DNA of 64,000 bases from M3007 sp046296435. Lineage in GTDB: Bacteria; Bacteroidota; Bacteroidia; Chitinophagales; Saprospiraceae. Location: assembly GCA_046296435.1 (NCBI GenBank), contig JBKBLI010000009.1:1-64000 (forward strand), in the 5' to 3' direction. Positions 7,923 to 15,816 of this stretch are shown here, piece by piece. Both the position numbers and the translations under genes were made by a program. Every line of letters starts with the position of its first letter. Position 1 is the stretch's first letter. The notes beneath the pieces are model-generated. The model made no database searches. It was not told the origin of the DNA and saw only the letters and a program-made list of their open reading frames with translations.

Positions 7923-10385
7923 TTATTTCAAGAAGTTGCCGGCGGCGATGAGTTCGGCGAACAGTCCGGCTGCAGTGACTTCCGCTCCTGCGCCGGGACC
8001 TTTGACGACCAAGGGGCGCTCCCGATAGCGCGCGGTGGTGAACGCGATCATATTGTCGCTGCCGTCGAGGTGAAAGAAAGGGCTGCGCGCATCGACCATT
8101 TGCAACCCTACGCTCCCCCGGCCCTCTTCAATGCAGGCAATGAAGCGCAGGGCGCCTTCCCGCGCCTTTGCCTCTTCCACTTTTTGCCTGTAAAAATCGT
8201 CGTCGCGTCGCAGCGCTTCATAGAAGGCTTCTACGTTGGGCGCGTCGATGCAGTCGGGCGAGAGCAGGGGCGTGGGCGTAATATCCTCGAAGTCGAGCGC
8301 GTACCCTGCCTCGCGGGCCAGGATGACGACTTTACGCCGTACGTCGGCGCCCGAGAGATCGTCGCGCGGGTCGGGTTCTGTGTAGCCCAGTTGGTGCGCT
8401 TCGCGCACCAATTCGCTGAAGGGCTGCGAACCGTCGAAGCGGTTGAAGATGTATGAAAGCGATCCGGACAGCACCGCTTCGATACGCAAGATCTGGTCGC
8501 CGCTCTGGATGAGATTGCGCAGCGTAGAAAGCACCGGCAGCCCGGCGCCGACATTGGTTTCGATCAGCCACTGCACGTTGTTGCGTTTGGCGATGGACTG
8601 GAGCATGCGGTATCGGGCATAGGGCGAGGCGGCGGCGGTTTTGTTGGGCGTAGCGACGCTGATACTCGCTTCGAGGATCTGCTCGTAGAATGCCTGGACC
8701 AGATCGCCGGCCGTACAATCTACAAAAATTGTATTGGCCAAATTGAGGCCGAGCATGTGTTGAACAAAAGCGCCGACGTCCGTCTTTTGGTCCGATCGGG
8801 ACAGGAGGCCCTGATAATCCTGAACGGCCAAGCCTTTGGGGTTGAATGTCATGCGGCTGGAGTTGGCCAGACCGGCAATGACGATTTCGAGGCCATTTTC
8901 GGCCTTGAGCACAGGGTTATGAGCTTCGATTTGGCGTAACAGCGCGCTTCCGATCAATCCGACGCCCATCATAAACACATGCAGGCGGGTTGTGTCGGAA
9001 AGGAAGAAGGCATCGTGTATGGCGTTGAGGGCCTTGATTTCGTCGCGCTGCTCGATGACGAAGGAAATATTCAACTCCGAACTGCCCTGGGCAATAGCCT
9101 CCACATTGACGCCATTGCGCCCGAGAGCCTCGAAGAGTTTGCCCGCTATGCCCGGCGCATGTTTCATTTGCTCGCCGACTACGGCTACGATGCAGCGCTG
9201 ATTGTCGCAGCGCACAGGCTCAATAAGGCCCAACTCCTGCTCGCGGGCAAATTCTGCATTGATCACCTTGACGGCCTTTTCGCGTTCGCTCTGGGCGATG
9301 GCAAAAGAAATAGACTGCTCTGACGAGGCTTGCGTGATGAGAATGACGTTGATGCGTTCGCGACCTAAGGAGCCAAAAAGTCGCGCAGCGGTACCCGGCA
9401 CTCCCATGATACCACTCCCTTGCAGCGTAAGCAGGGCTACCTTACCCAGTGCGCTGATTCCCTTGATCGGCGAATGAAAGTCGGAGTCGCTCTCGGCGCT
9501 GATCAACGTGCCTTCAAATTCCGGATTGAAGGTATTGCGGATGTACAGAGGTATATTTTTGCTCAGGGCCGGAAGAATAGTAGGCGGATAGATTACCTTG
9601 GCGCCAAAATGCGACAACTCCATTGCCTCTGCATAGCTCAGGCGCGGGAGCGTGAAAGCGCGATCCACCTTGCGCGGGTCGCAACTGAGTACGCCGTCCA
9701 CGTCTGTCCAAATTTCAAGCTGCTGGGCATTCAGCGCAGCCGCGACGATAGCAGCCGTATAATCCGAACCGCCACGCCCCAACGTAGTGGCGGATCCGTC
9801 GTCGGCAGCGCCTATGAAGCCGGTGACCACCTGTATCTGCCCTGCGCGCTCGGCATACCAGGCTTGTATAGCGGGGTCGGTTAGCGCGAAGTTGACTTTG
9901 GCGGCGCCATACTCCTGATTGGTGCGGATGATCTGACGCGCATCGACATAGGCGGCGTTTAGCCCGGCTTGTCGCATAGCTGCGGCAATGATCAGATTGG
10001 CGTTGCGCTCACCGAAACTCAGCACGTAGTCCACCGTGCGGGGCGACGCCTCGCGAAGCAGAAATATGCCTTTGAGAAGCTCGCGCAGATCGTCGTGACG
10101 CTCGTCGAGTTGGATGCCAATCGCGGATAAATGCGGCTCGGCGAGTAGATCGCGCAGTACTTGGGCGTGCCGCTCTTTGAACTGATAAAAAAGAGCCAAA
10201 TATTGCTCGTCGCGGCGCATGGCCCTGTCGGCCATATCGAGCAGCATGTCTGTTACGCCGCCCAGCGCCGAGCATACAATGGTAATTTCCTCGCCGGAAC
10301 CGACGCGCTTTTTGATGATCTCAACTACTAAGCGTATCCGCTCTGCATTTGCGACGGAAGACCCTCCAAATTTAAGTACTTGCAT
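7923..10385 (-). CDS. thrA: Bifunctional aspartokinase / homoserine dehydrogenase
   Basis: Catalyses the first and third steps of the aspartate pathway to threonine. 820 residues, the usual length for the fusion. The aspartokinase domain begins MQVLKFGGSSVANAERI and contains TTLGRGGSDYTAAIVAAAL (about residue 210). Two ACT-type regulatory repeats follow (KVALLTLQGSGIMGVPG and CIVAVVGEQMKHAPGIAGK). The homoserine dehydrogenase half starts near residue 470 with FMMGVGLIGSALLRQI and includes EPDPRDDLSGADVRRKVVIL. The ACT repeats imply feedback inhibition by threonine. First gene of thrABC. The start is set by the conserved MQVLKFGG and lies only 8 bases from a promoter box. Confidence 0.96.
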   Translation of the reverse strand: MQVLKFGGSSVANAERIRLVVEIIKKRVGSGEEITIVCSALGGVTDMLLDMADRAMRRDEQYLALFYQFKERHAQVLRDLLAEPHLSAIGIQLDERHDDLRELLKGIFLLREASPRTVDYVLSFGERNANLIIAAAMRQAGLNAAYVDARQIIRTNQEYGAAKVNFALTDPAIQAWYAERAGQIQVVTGFIGAADDGSATTLGRGGSDYTAAIVAAALNAQQLEIWTDVDGVLSCDPRKVDRAFTLPRLSYAEAMELSHFGAKVIYPPTILPALSKNIPLYIRNTFNPEFEGTLISAESDSDFHSPIKGISALGKVALLTLQGSGIMGVPGTAARLFGSLGRERINVILITQASSEQSISFAIAQSEREKAVKVINAEFAREQELGLIEPVRCDNQRCIVAVVGEQMKHAPGIAGKLFEALGRNGVNVEAIAQGSSELNISFVIEQRDEIKALNAIHDAFFLSDTTRLHVFMMGVGLIGSALLRQIEAHNPVLKAENGLEIVIAGLANSSRMTFNPKGLAVQDYQGLLSRSDQKTDVGAFVQHMLGLNLANTIFVDCTAGDLVQAFYEQILEASISVATPNKTAAASPYARYRMLQSIAKRNNVQWLIETNVGAGLPVLSTLRNLIQSGDQILRIEAVLSGSLSYIFNRFDGSQPFSELVREAHQLGYTEPDPRDDLSGADVRRKVVILAREAGYALDFEDITPTPLLSPDCIDAPNVEAFYEALRRDDDFYRQKVEEAKAREGALRFIACIEEGRGSVGLQMVDARSPFFHLDGSDNMIAFTTARYRERPLVVKGPGAGAEVTAAGLFAELIAAGNFLK

Positions 10386-10393
10386 ATCGGCCG

Positions 10394-10423
10394 CAAAAGT
10401 ACTGTTTTCTGTGCGATTACAAA
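10394..10423 (-). promoter_or_regulatory. thr operon promoter, nearly leaderless
   Basis: On the minus strand TTTG (10420-10423), 18 bases, then TACTTTTG (10394-10401) match the Bacteroidota -33/-7 consensus. Only 8 bases separate the -7 box from the thrA ATG, leaving a leader of a few bases at most and no room for an attenuator. The -33 element lies in the T-tract of the preceding terminator. Confidence 0.65.
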
Positions 10424-10458
10424 CAAAAACAGGGCGAACCGATGTCGGTTCGCCCTGT
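10419..10458 (-). terminator. Rho-independent terminator of the T9SS cargo gene
   Basis: A stem of up to 14 bp, 10429-10442 paired with 10445-10458 (ACAGGGCGAACC and complement), is followed on the minus strand by TTTTTGTTTG. It sits 37 bases past the stop of the gene at 10495. Confidence 0.85.
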
Positions 10459-10494
10459 AAAGTCAGGTATCCGGATCTGTGATCAACGGACGGC

Positions 10495-13464
10495 TTATCG
10501 CTGTACCACGATACGGCGCATGGCCGCTTCGTTGTCGATAATCACGCGCAGCATGTACGCGCCGTTGGGTAGACTGCCCAACTGGAGGGGCTCTTGCAGA
10601 TTGGTTACCGCGCCGGCGTGACGGGTTTGTACCGTTTGTCCGATGGCGTTGATCACTTCGATGCGCACTTCGGCGCTGCGCTCAAGGCGCAGATCCAGCA
10701 TGGCAATGCCCGTGGTCGGGTTCGGGCTGACTTGCAGCGCCTGCACCACTTGGGGGTCCGGAGCGCTTACTGTGCCCACCGTGAAGGAAATGACAAAAGG
10801 ATCCGTACAGCCGCTGGGATCAGACAACAACACGGTGTAAGCACCCGGCGCTAAGCCACTGATATTCTTGGTGCTTGCGGTGAAGCCGCCCGGGCCGCTC
10901 CACTGGTAAATGTATTGCGACGGGTCCTGAATGACCGCCGGGAAACCGCCTGTTGGGTTGAACACGATGGCGCCATTATTACCCGGCGGATCGGTTACGT
11001 TGGTCACAACGCCTGTGCCGCCCAGCGGCGGGAGGTTCGGCAACAGCACTACAGCCTGCGACTGACCTACAAAGAAACATCCGTTTGCAGGATCGACGTT
11101 GAAGATCCGCGCGGCCCCGGCGGGATCAATCAATGTGGCGCCGCCCACCACGACAGGCGTGAGGTAGTAAGTGCCGGGCGCAAATGGGTTGCCACTGTTA
11201 ACTAAGGAGACCAAAATCACCTCCGGATTGAACACCGTGCTGGCAATGCCGGGGATAGAGCCGGGCCAAACGTTCGGGTCAAGCGGCTGATTGGTGATGG
11301 TCCAGCACATACCGAATACAGGCCCTTGGTTCGGAATCACAAACGAAGCGGGATCTGGCGCCATCAGGGTATTCAGATTCTGGTTGAAGCACAGGAAGCC
11401 GTTGTTGCTGAGCGTAAAGGTACCAACCTGACCTGCCGAGCAGGGAACCCCGGCCACTTGGGTCACCTGAACGCAAAATTCGCCCGTAGCCAGAATGAAC
11501 TGACCTTGGAAGGTCGTTGACCAACCGTCGATCAGCATGTAATAGTCCTTACCGTTTTCGGTCTCCAAGGTCACGCCGGCGCGATAGTCGGGCTGACCGC
11601 CTGAAAATAAGTCTTCGTTGCATTCGATGAGCGTGAAGTCGCCGCAAGAGCCAGTGTAGATGGCCATCTGCGTATCGCCGTCATCGATGTAATTCGTGCT
11701 GTTGCAAGGTACGGTCTGAATGTCGTATGTCTTACCGTCGCCGGTAAAGGTAAACCACAGCGAGCCATTGATCATGGGCATGACGTTGGGAATGCCATCC
11801 AGAAAACAATCTGGCGCCGGCGGGTCGTTGGGCGCCACGGTAGCGTTGGTGTTGTCGTAGATACCGCTCACTTGCGATACGCCTGCCGCCGCGCCAAAGA
11901 GGGCGGTGATATCTACGGCTTTGCCGCAGTCGTCGGCGTCGAACACCAGCGCCGGCAGCGCGACGTATTCCAGATCATCAATGTAATACAGGGCATTGTT
12001 ATCCAGCGGATAAAAGTTGATGCCGCCGAGATTTTTCGGATAAGCCATCTTCTTCACGTACTTGCCGTTGATGAACAAGCTGAGGATATTGTTGTCCAGG
12101 TCGATCGTGAAGTCTACGGTAAACCATGCGGCTTTGGGGTACACGAAATTGCCCAGACTGGGTCCGGCGCCGATTTGGATATTACCTGTAGTATCAGTAT
12201 TGAAGAACACGTCCAAGTTCCAATCGCCGTTGGTTACCGGCGTTACATTTTGGATATTGAAGTAGCCGCCTTTGCCCATTGGCACATACATTTTCCACTT
12301 CAGGCTGTAGCGGCCCGTCGTTTTATTTTGCAGGTTGAGGATGATATCCATCGGGCCGCCGTTGGGGTTGTTGCTGAATATCTTCAACGAATTGGGCGCA
12401 GAGGCAGCCTGCTCGGTGCTGGCAAAAGCCGTGGCGCCGCCCGGCCAGAGTTGCCAGTTAGCCGGCGACTGAGCGGTGATACCCTGCGTCGTATTGTACG
12501 TATCGAAGTTGTCGCAGATGATAGCGTCTGGGTTTTGGTCGCAAGATGCCGCGGGGCAAGGGTCGCAGGAATTGAAGCAGACAGCCGAGAGCGTTGCGGG
12601 GCCGGAGGGGGTCACCGTGCGGTTGAAGCCGCCGAAGCCGTCGGGTACGCCGCAAGCCGCCTGACCGCTTTCCCAGCCAGAGGGACCGTTTTTGAATTTG
12701 TATTGGTAGGTCTGGCCTTCTTGAAGCGTAAATGTGCCCGACCATATGCCATTGCCCTGATCTGTCAACAGTTCGTCTGCCCAACCCGTGAAATCGCCGG
12801 CTATGCGCATACCCCCGGCATCTACGGTAATCAAAGATGCGTTGACGCGGAAAGTGATGTCATGCGAAGGCGCCACAAAGTTGGAGACTTCGATATCGTC
12901 CACCTTGAAGGTGTATTCCCAATCGCCAACCCAGCGGAAGCGCAGGCGCACGTCGCTCTGGCCGTTGGCGACAGGAATGCTCAAGTCCACCGGACCGTTG
13001 AACATGGTGTTGTTGGGTAAGCCGGTAAAGAGTTTGTACTCTGTCCAGTCAGCGCCGCCATTGGTGCTCACGCCAACAAACGCCTCCGAAAAAGCGTTGA
13101 AATAAGCGTATTGGGCGTGAAAACGCAAACGCGTGTCGGTAGAGGCGCTACAGTCAAACGATGGGCCGGTGAGGGTCACGTCGTGCATGTTGTTTTCGCC
13201 GTTGGCGTCAGAGTTGAAATGGAAGAATCCAAGCGCCGCAGTGGGAGCGGCAAAAGGCCCGGCGCCAAATGAAGCGATAGAAGGGTCGTTCTCCCAGTAC
13301 CAAACTTCGGCGCCTGCATTGGTACCGCCGCTGGTCCAACTTGCCTCAGCCGCAGCTTGGTCGTTGAAGTTTTCGGTGAAAATAACCTGGGCCTGCGCGT
13401 GGAACAGGCTGAAGGATGTCAGCAAGAGCGCCAACAAACCTCTGAATGTGCAATTTCGTGTCAT
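10495..13464 (-). CDS. Secreted multidomain protein with T9SS type A sorting domain
   Basis: 989 residues from the ATG at 13464; the upstream in-frame methionine would add a non-signal-like extension. A Sec signal (LLALLLTSFSLFHAQA) precedes a jelly-roll/MAM-like module (about 30-190), a starch-binding-like module with GGMRIAGDFTGWADE and YQYKFKNGPSGWES (about 200-300), a concanavalin-like region ending YYIDDLEYV (about 320-500), a module with WFTFTGDGKTYDI, and a SprB-like repeat (GLAPGAYTVLLSDPSGC). The last ~80 residues form a type A T9SS domain (LQVSPNPTTG ... LPNGAYMLRVI). It is likely a surface-attached or secreted protein that binds glycan. No catalytic domain is recognised. Confidence 0.8.
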   Translation of the reverse strand: MTRNCTFRGLLALLLTSFSLFHAQAQVIFTENFNDQAAAEASWTSGGTNAGAEVWYWENDPSIASFGAGPFAAPTAALGFFHFNSDANGENNMHDVTLTGPSFDCSASTDTRLRFHAQYAYFNAFSEAFVGVSTNGGADWTEYKLFTGLPNNTMFNGPVDLSIPVANGQSDVRLRFRWVGDWEYTFKVDDIEVSNFVAPSHDITFRVNASLITVDAGGMRIAGDFTGWADELLTDQGNGIWSGTFTLQEGQTYQYKFKNGPSGWESGQAACGVPDGFGGFNRTVTPSGPATLSAVCFNSCDPCPAASCDQNPDAIICDNFDTYNTTQGITAQSPANWQLWPGGATAFASTEQAASAPNSLKIFSNNPNGGPMDIILNLQNKTTGRYSLKWKMYVPMGKGGYFNIQNVTPVTNGDWNLDVFFNTDTTGNIQIGAGPSLGNFVYPKAAWFTVDFTIDLDNNILSLFINGKYVKKMAYPKNLGGINFYPLDNNALYYIDDLEYVALPALVFDADDCGKAVDITALFGAAAGVSQVSGIYDNTNATVAPNDPPAPDCFLDGIPNVMPMINGSLWFTFTGDGKTYDIQTVPCNSTNYIDDGDTQMAIYTGSCGDFTLIECNEDLFSGGQPDYRAGVTLETENGKDYYMLIDGWSTTFQGQFILATGEFCVQVTQVAGVPCSAGQVGTFTLSNNGFLCFNQNLNTLMAPDPASFVIPNQGPVFGMCWTITNQPLDPNVWPGSIPGIASTVFNPEVILVSLVNSGNPFAPGTYYLTPVVVGGATLIDPAGAARIFNVDPANGCFFVGQSQAVVLLPNLPPLGGTGVVTNVTDPPGNNGAIVFNPTGGFPAVIQDPSQYIYQWSGPGGFTASTKNISGLAPGAYTVLLSDPSGCTDPFVISFTVGTVSAPDPQVVQALQVSPNPTTGIAMLDLRLERSAEVRIEVINAIGQTVQTRHAGAVTNLQEPLQLGSLPNGAYMLRVIIDNEAAMRRIVVQR

Positions 13465-13582
13465 AGAAAGAAAACGAGAATAGTTAAAGTTTAAGCAAGT
13501 TCGGGTTGACAAAGTTCGCGATTTTTTCGCTAATTGACAGGGATAAAAAGAGGTTTGACCCTCCTAAAAACGACTTTTTTAC

Positions 13583-13603
13583 ACAAAAAGCGGATAACCG
13601 CTT
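13583..13603 (-). terminator. Candidate terminator after paaBC
   Basis: AAGCGG (13588-13593), a four-base loop and CCGCTT (13598-13603) form a 6-bp stem, followed on the minus strand by TTTTTGTG. It lies about 100 bases beyond the paaC stop. The rest of 13465-13703 is A/T-tract-rich and holds a GAACTTTG box (minus strand, near 13507) that may drive the T9SS cargo gene. Confidence 0.5.
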
Positions 13604-13703
13604 GATTATCAAAAAATTACAAAACGCTTAGGCGGCGACTTTTTTTCGCTAAAAAACGATAAATCCCTTGCGAAAGCGCCGCGTTTCGTTTTTTGCTTCA
13701 TAC

Positions 13704-14465
13704 TCACCATTTGGCGCCCGGATAGGCGCGCTGCAAAAATTGCATTTCGGGTAATATGTGTCCCAGATGCTCTGTGTGCAGGCCCTCTTTTCCTCCCGTG
13801 TGCATATACGTATCCGCAGGGGCGTTCAGATGGGCTTCTTCCAATACTTCGCTCACCTTTTGGAGCCATTTACCTTTGATGGCGTTGAGGTCGGGGGCTA
13901 TCCCTTGTTCGCAGGCGATGCGATCTACTTCGCCGGGGATGCACAATTCGCCCGTGTAGGGCCACAAGACATCCAGCGCTTCTTGCATTTTTTGTCGGCT
14001 TTCGTCGGTACCGTCGCCGAGGCGAATGGTCCATTCTGAAGAAAAACGCAGGTGATAAGTTGTCTCTTTGATCGCTTTTTCGGCGATAGCGGCCATGCGC
14101 TCGTCGGCGCTATCGCGCAGCGCCTGATAGCAGTAGTAGCTGTAGGCGTCGTAAAAAAACTGCCGTAGGATGGTCGTTCCCCAGTGGCCATTGGGCTGCT
14201 CGACCAACAACACATTGCGAAACTCGCGCTCGTCGCGCAAAAAAGCCAGATCGTCCTCCGTTCGGTTTCGACCTTCTAACTCAGCGGCATAACTCAGCCA
14301 CATGCGGGCCTGGCCCAGCAGGTCCAGCGCGATATTGCTCAACGCGATATCCTGCTCAAGCGCGGGTCCGTGACCGCACCATTCGCTCAGACGCTGCGCG
14401 AGGATCAGGGTATTGTCTCCCTGTTGTAAGGCGTAGCGGTATCGGATTTCGGTATAGGAGTTCAT
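13704..14465 (-). CDS. paaC: Phenylacetyl-CoA 1,2-epoxidase subunit PaaC
   Basis: Structural subunit that pairs with the catalytic PaaA in the phenylacetyl-CoA epoxidase. 253 residues from the ATG at 14465, which gives the expected N-terminus (MNSYTEIRYRYALQQGDNTL). Family signatures include LAQRLSEWCGHGPALEQDIA, NIALDLLGQARMWLSYAAE and AIKETTYHLRFSSEWTIRLG, and the C-terminal HTEHLGHILPEMQFLQRAYPG is typical. It starts 7 bases after paaB stops. paaA, paaD and paaE are absent on both sides, although these usually form paaABCDE, so the complex depends on distant genes or is incomplete. Confidence 0.92.
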   Translation of the reverse strand: MNSYTEIRYRYALQQGDNTLILAQRLSEWCGHGPALEQDIALSNIALDLLGQARMWLSYAAELEGRNRTEDDLAFLRDEREFRNVLLVEQPNGHWGTTILRQFFYDAYSYYCYQALRDSADERMAAIAEKAIKETTYHLRFSSEWTIRLGDGTDESRQKMQEALDVLWPYTGELCIPGEVDRIACEQGIAPDLNAIKGKWLQKVSEVLEEAHLNAPADTYMHTGGKEGLHTEHLGHILPEMQFLQRAYPGAKW

Positions 14466-14472
14466 TTTCCGC

Positions 14473-14751
14473 TCACATGTGTTTGACCTCATCGGGTAGT
14501 TTGTAGAAAGTCGGATGCCGATACACTTTGTCGTTGCTGGGATCAAAAAATGCCTCTGCATCTTCGGTGGAAGCGTGCAGGTGGCGCGACTCCACGACCC
14601 AAATGCTTACGCCCTCGTTGCGCCGGCAATAGACGTCGCGCGCATTTTCAATAGCCATTTGCGCGTCGGCTGCGTGGAGGCTACCGGCATGCTTGTGGCT
14701 CAACCCCTGCTTGGAGCGGATGAATACTTCCCAAAGCGGCCAATCTTTCAT
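14473..14751 (-). CDS. paaB: Phenylacetyl-CoA 1,2-epoxidase subunit PaaB
   Basis: Small subunit of the phenylacetyl-CoA epoxidase, thought to bridge PaaAC units. 92 residues from the ATG at 14751, the usual size. The start MKDWPLWEVFIRSKQGLSHK is highly characteristic, followed by HAADAQMAIENARDVYCRRN and DPSNDKVYRHPTFYKLPD. The frame is open upstream to 14907, but that part would run into the divergent gene and is not PaaB-like. The promoter appears to be the TAACTTTG box 32 bases upstream, inside a perfect palindrome. Confidence 0.92.
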   Translation of the reverse strand: MKDWPLWEVFIRSKQGLSHKHAGSLHAADAQMAIENARDVYCRRNEGVSIWVVESRHLHASTEDAEAFFDPSNDKVYRHPTFYKLPDEVKHM

Positions 14752-14776
14752 ACAAACATCAACTGATGGCTTAAAA

Positions 14777-14791
14777 AACTTTGCAAAGTTA
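14777..14791 (-). promoter_or_regulatory. Palindromic operator candidate over the paaBC -7 box
   Basis: AACTTTGCAAAGTT (14777-14790) is a perfect 14-bp palindrome. Its minus-strand half, with the next base, forms TAACTTTG (14784-14791), a Bacteroidota -7 box. A regulator bound here would block the promoter directly. Confidence 0.5.
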
Positions 14792-14854
14792 GCTATTCCG
14801 GTCGTTTTGTGCACATTAAATGGCCAAACCGCCGAAAAACTGCCCCGATCGGTA

Positions 14855-14862
14855 TATCTTTG
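14855..14862 (+). promoter_or_regulatory. -7 box for the outer-membrane barrel gene
   Basis: TATCTTTG fits TAnnTTTG, 43 bases before the ATG at 14906. No TTG lies at the expected -33 spacing, so strength is uncertain. It is divergent from the paaBC promoter. Confidence 0.5.
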
Positions 14863-14905
14863 CCCCGAACTTTTGGTTTTTTCGTCATACAACGACTTCT
14901 TATTC

Positions 14906-15787
14906 ATGCAGTTTGCAGGAAAAAAAATTGCACTCCTTAGCGCGCTATTTTTTTGGACGCTCGTGGCGCAGGCCCAATTGCGCTATGGCATTCGGGCCGG
15001 CTTAAACTTTGCTACGTTGCGCGGCCCTTATGAACAAAATTCGGCAGGAGAAGATCTTGAGCGTTTCGAAAACGTCACCGGATTCCACATCGGCATCGGA
15101 TTCGCCTATCCATTCACGGACGAGTTCGGACTGCGCTCCGAATTTATGTATTCCAAAAAAGGCCTGCGCTACACCTACGAAGGCGATATGTACCGCATAT
15201 TTACTCACGCAGGGGGCAGCACCCTCACTTTGGGCGAAGGGCGCCGGTTGATCAACATCAACCAATCTTACATCGATATTCCCATTACCGCGTATTACCG
15301 CCTCAAAGACTTTGAGTTGTCGGCAGGCGTATATGCCGCCCTGCAGGTCCAGGCGGTGGGCGAGGGTTCTGCCGCTTATTCCGGCAAAACCCAACCGCTC
15401 CAAAATCCTACAGGCGACCTGCGCTTCAACCTCCAGCACAATTACCGCCGCGACAAACCGGGCGAGGGCAAAGGCGAAGAGACCATCTCTGCCCAAGTGG
15501 ACGCCCGCACGCTCACCTTACCTATGACCCTCGGCGCTTACTACGACTACCCTGAAGACCGGGGGCGTCTTTACAACAGCCTGGATTATGGCCTTACTGC
15601 CGGAGCTTCGTATTTCTTGAGCCGGGCATTGTATATCGGCGCGCGCATCCAGTACGGCTTAGCCGACCTGACCCGCGACCAAGCCGATCTGCAATACTAT
15701 CGACCCGATGCCGACAACGCGCCCGTTTACCGCGCCGATTTCGACCGCAATTTCAACATCCAGCTTTCGCTGGGCTTCAGTTTTTAA
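14906..15787 (+). CDS. Outer-membrane beta-barrel protein (porin/PorT-like family)
   Basis: 293 residues from the ATG at 14906, chosen because it begins a clean signal peptide (MQFAGKKIALLSALFFWTLV, cleaved near AQAQ). The mature chain starts LRYGIRAGLNFATL and alternates hydrophobic and polar residues throughout, with strands such as FHIGIGFAYPF, GLRSEFMYSKKGLRY and YIGARIQYGL. It ends in FNIQLSLGFSF, with a C-terminal aromatic typical of outer-membrane barrels. This is the generic Bacteroidota OMP_b-brl family. Ligand and role are unknown. It is followed after 29 bases by a lipoprotein gene on the same strand, suggesting a membrane pair. Confidence 0.8.
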   Translation: MQFAGKKIALLSALFFWTLVAQAQLRYGIRAGLNFATLRGPYEQNSAGEDLERFENVTGFHIGIGFAYPFTDEFGLRSEFMYSKKGLRYTYEGDMYRIFTHAGGSTLTLGEGRRLININQSYIDIPITAYYRLKDFELSAGVYAALQVQAVGEGSAAYSGKTQPLQNPTGDLRFNLQHNYRRDKPGEGKGEETISAQVDARTLTLPMTLGAYYDYPEDRGRLYNSLDYGLTAGASYFLSRALYIGARIQYGLADLTRDQADLQYYRPDADNAPVYRADFDRNFNIQLSLGFSF

Positions 15788-15792
15788 TCTTC

Positions 15793-15807
15793 TTTTTTCA
15801 AAAAAAA
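15793..15807 (+). repeat. T-tract / C / A-tract element (T6-C-A8)
   Basis: T6, a single C, then A8, ending 9 bases before the lipoprotein ATG at 15817. Copies of the same layout occur at 4554-4568, about 36980-36994, 35152-35166, 60384-60399 and 60500-60518. Confidence 0.6.
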
Positions 15808-15816
15808 TTCCCAAGC

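Noticed and set aside
7923..10494. thr leader peptide and attenuator
   Set aside because: Only 8 bases lie between the -7 box and the thrA ATG; the hairpin upstream is the previous gene's terminator.
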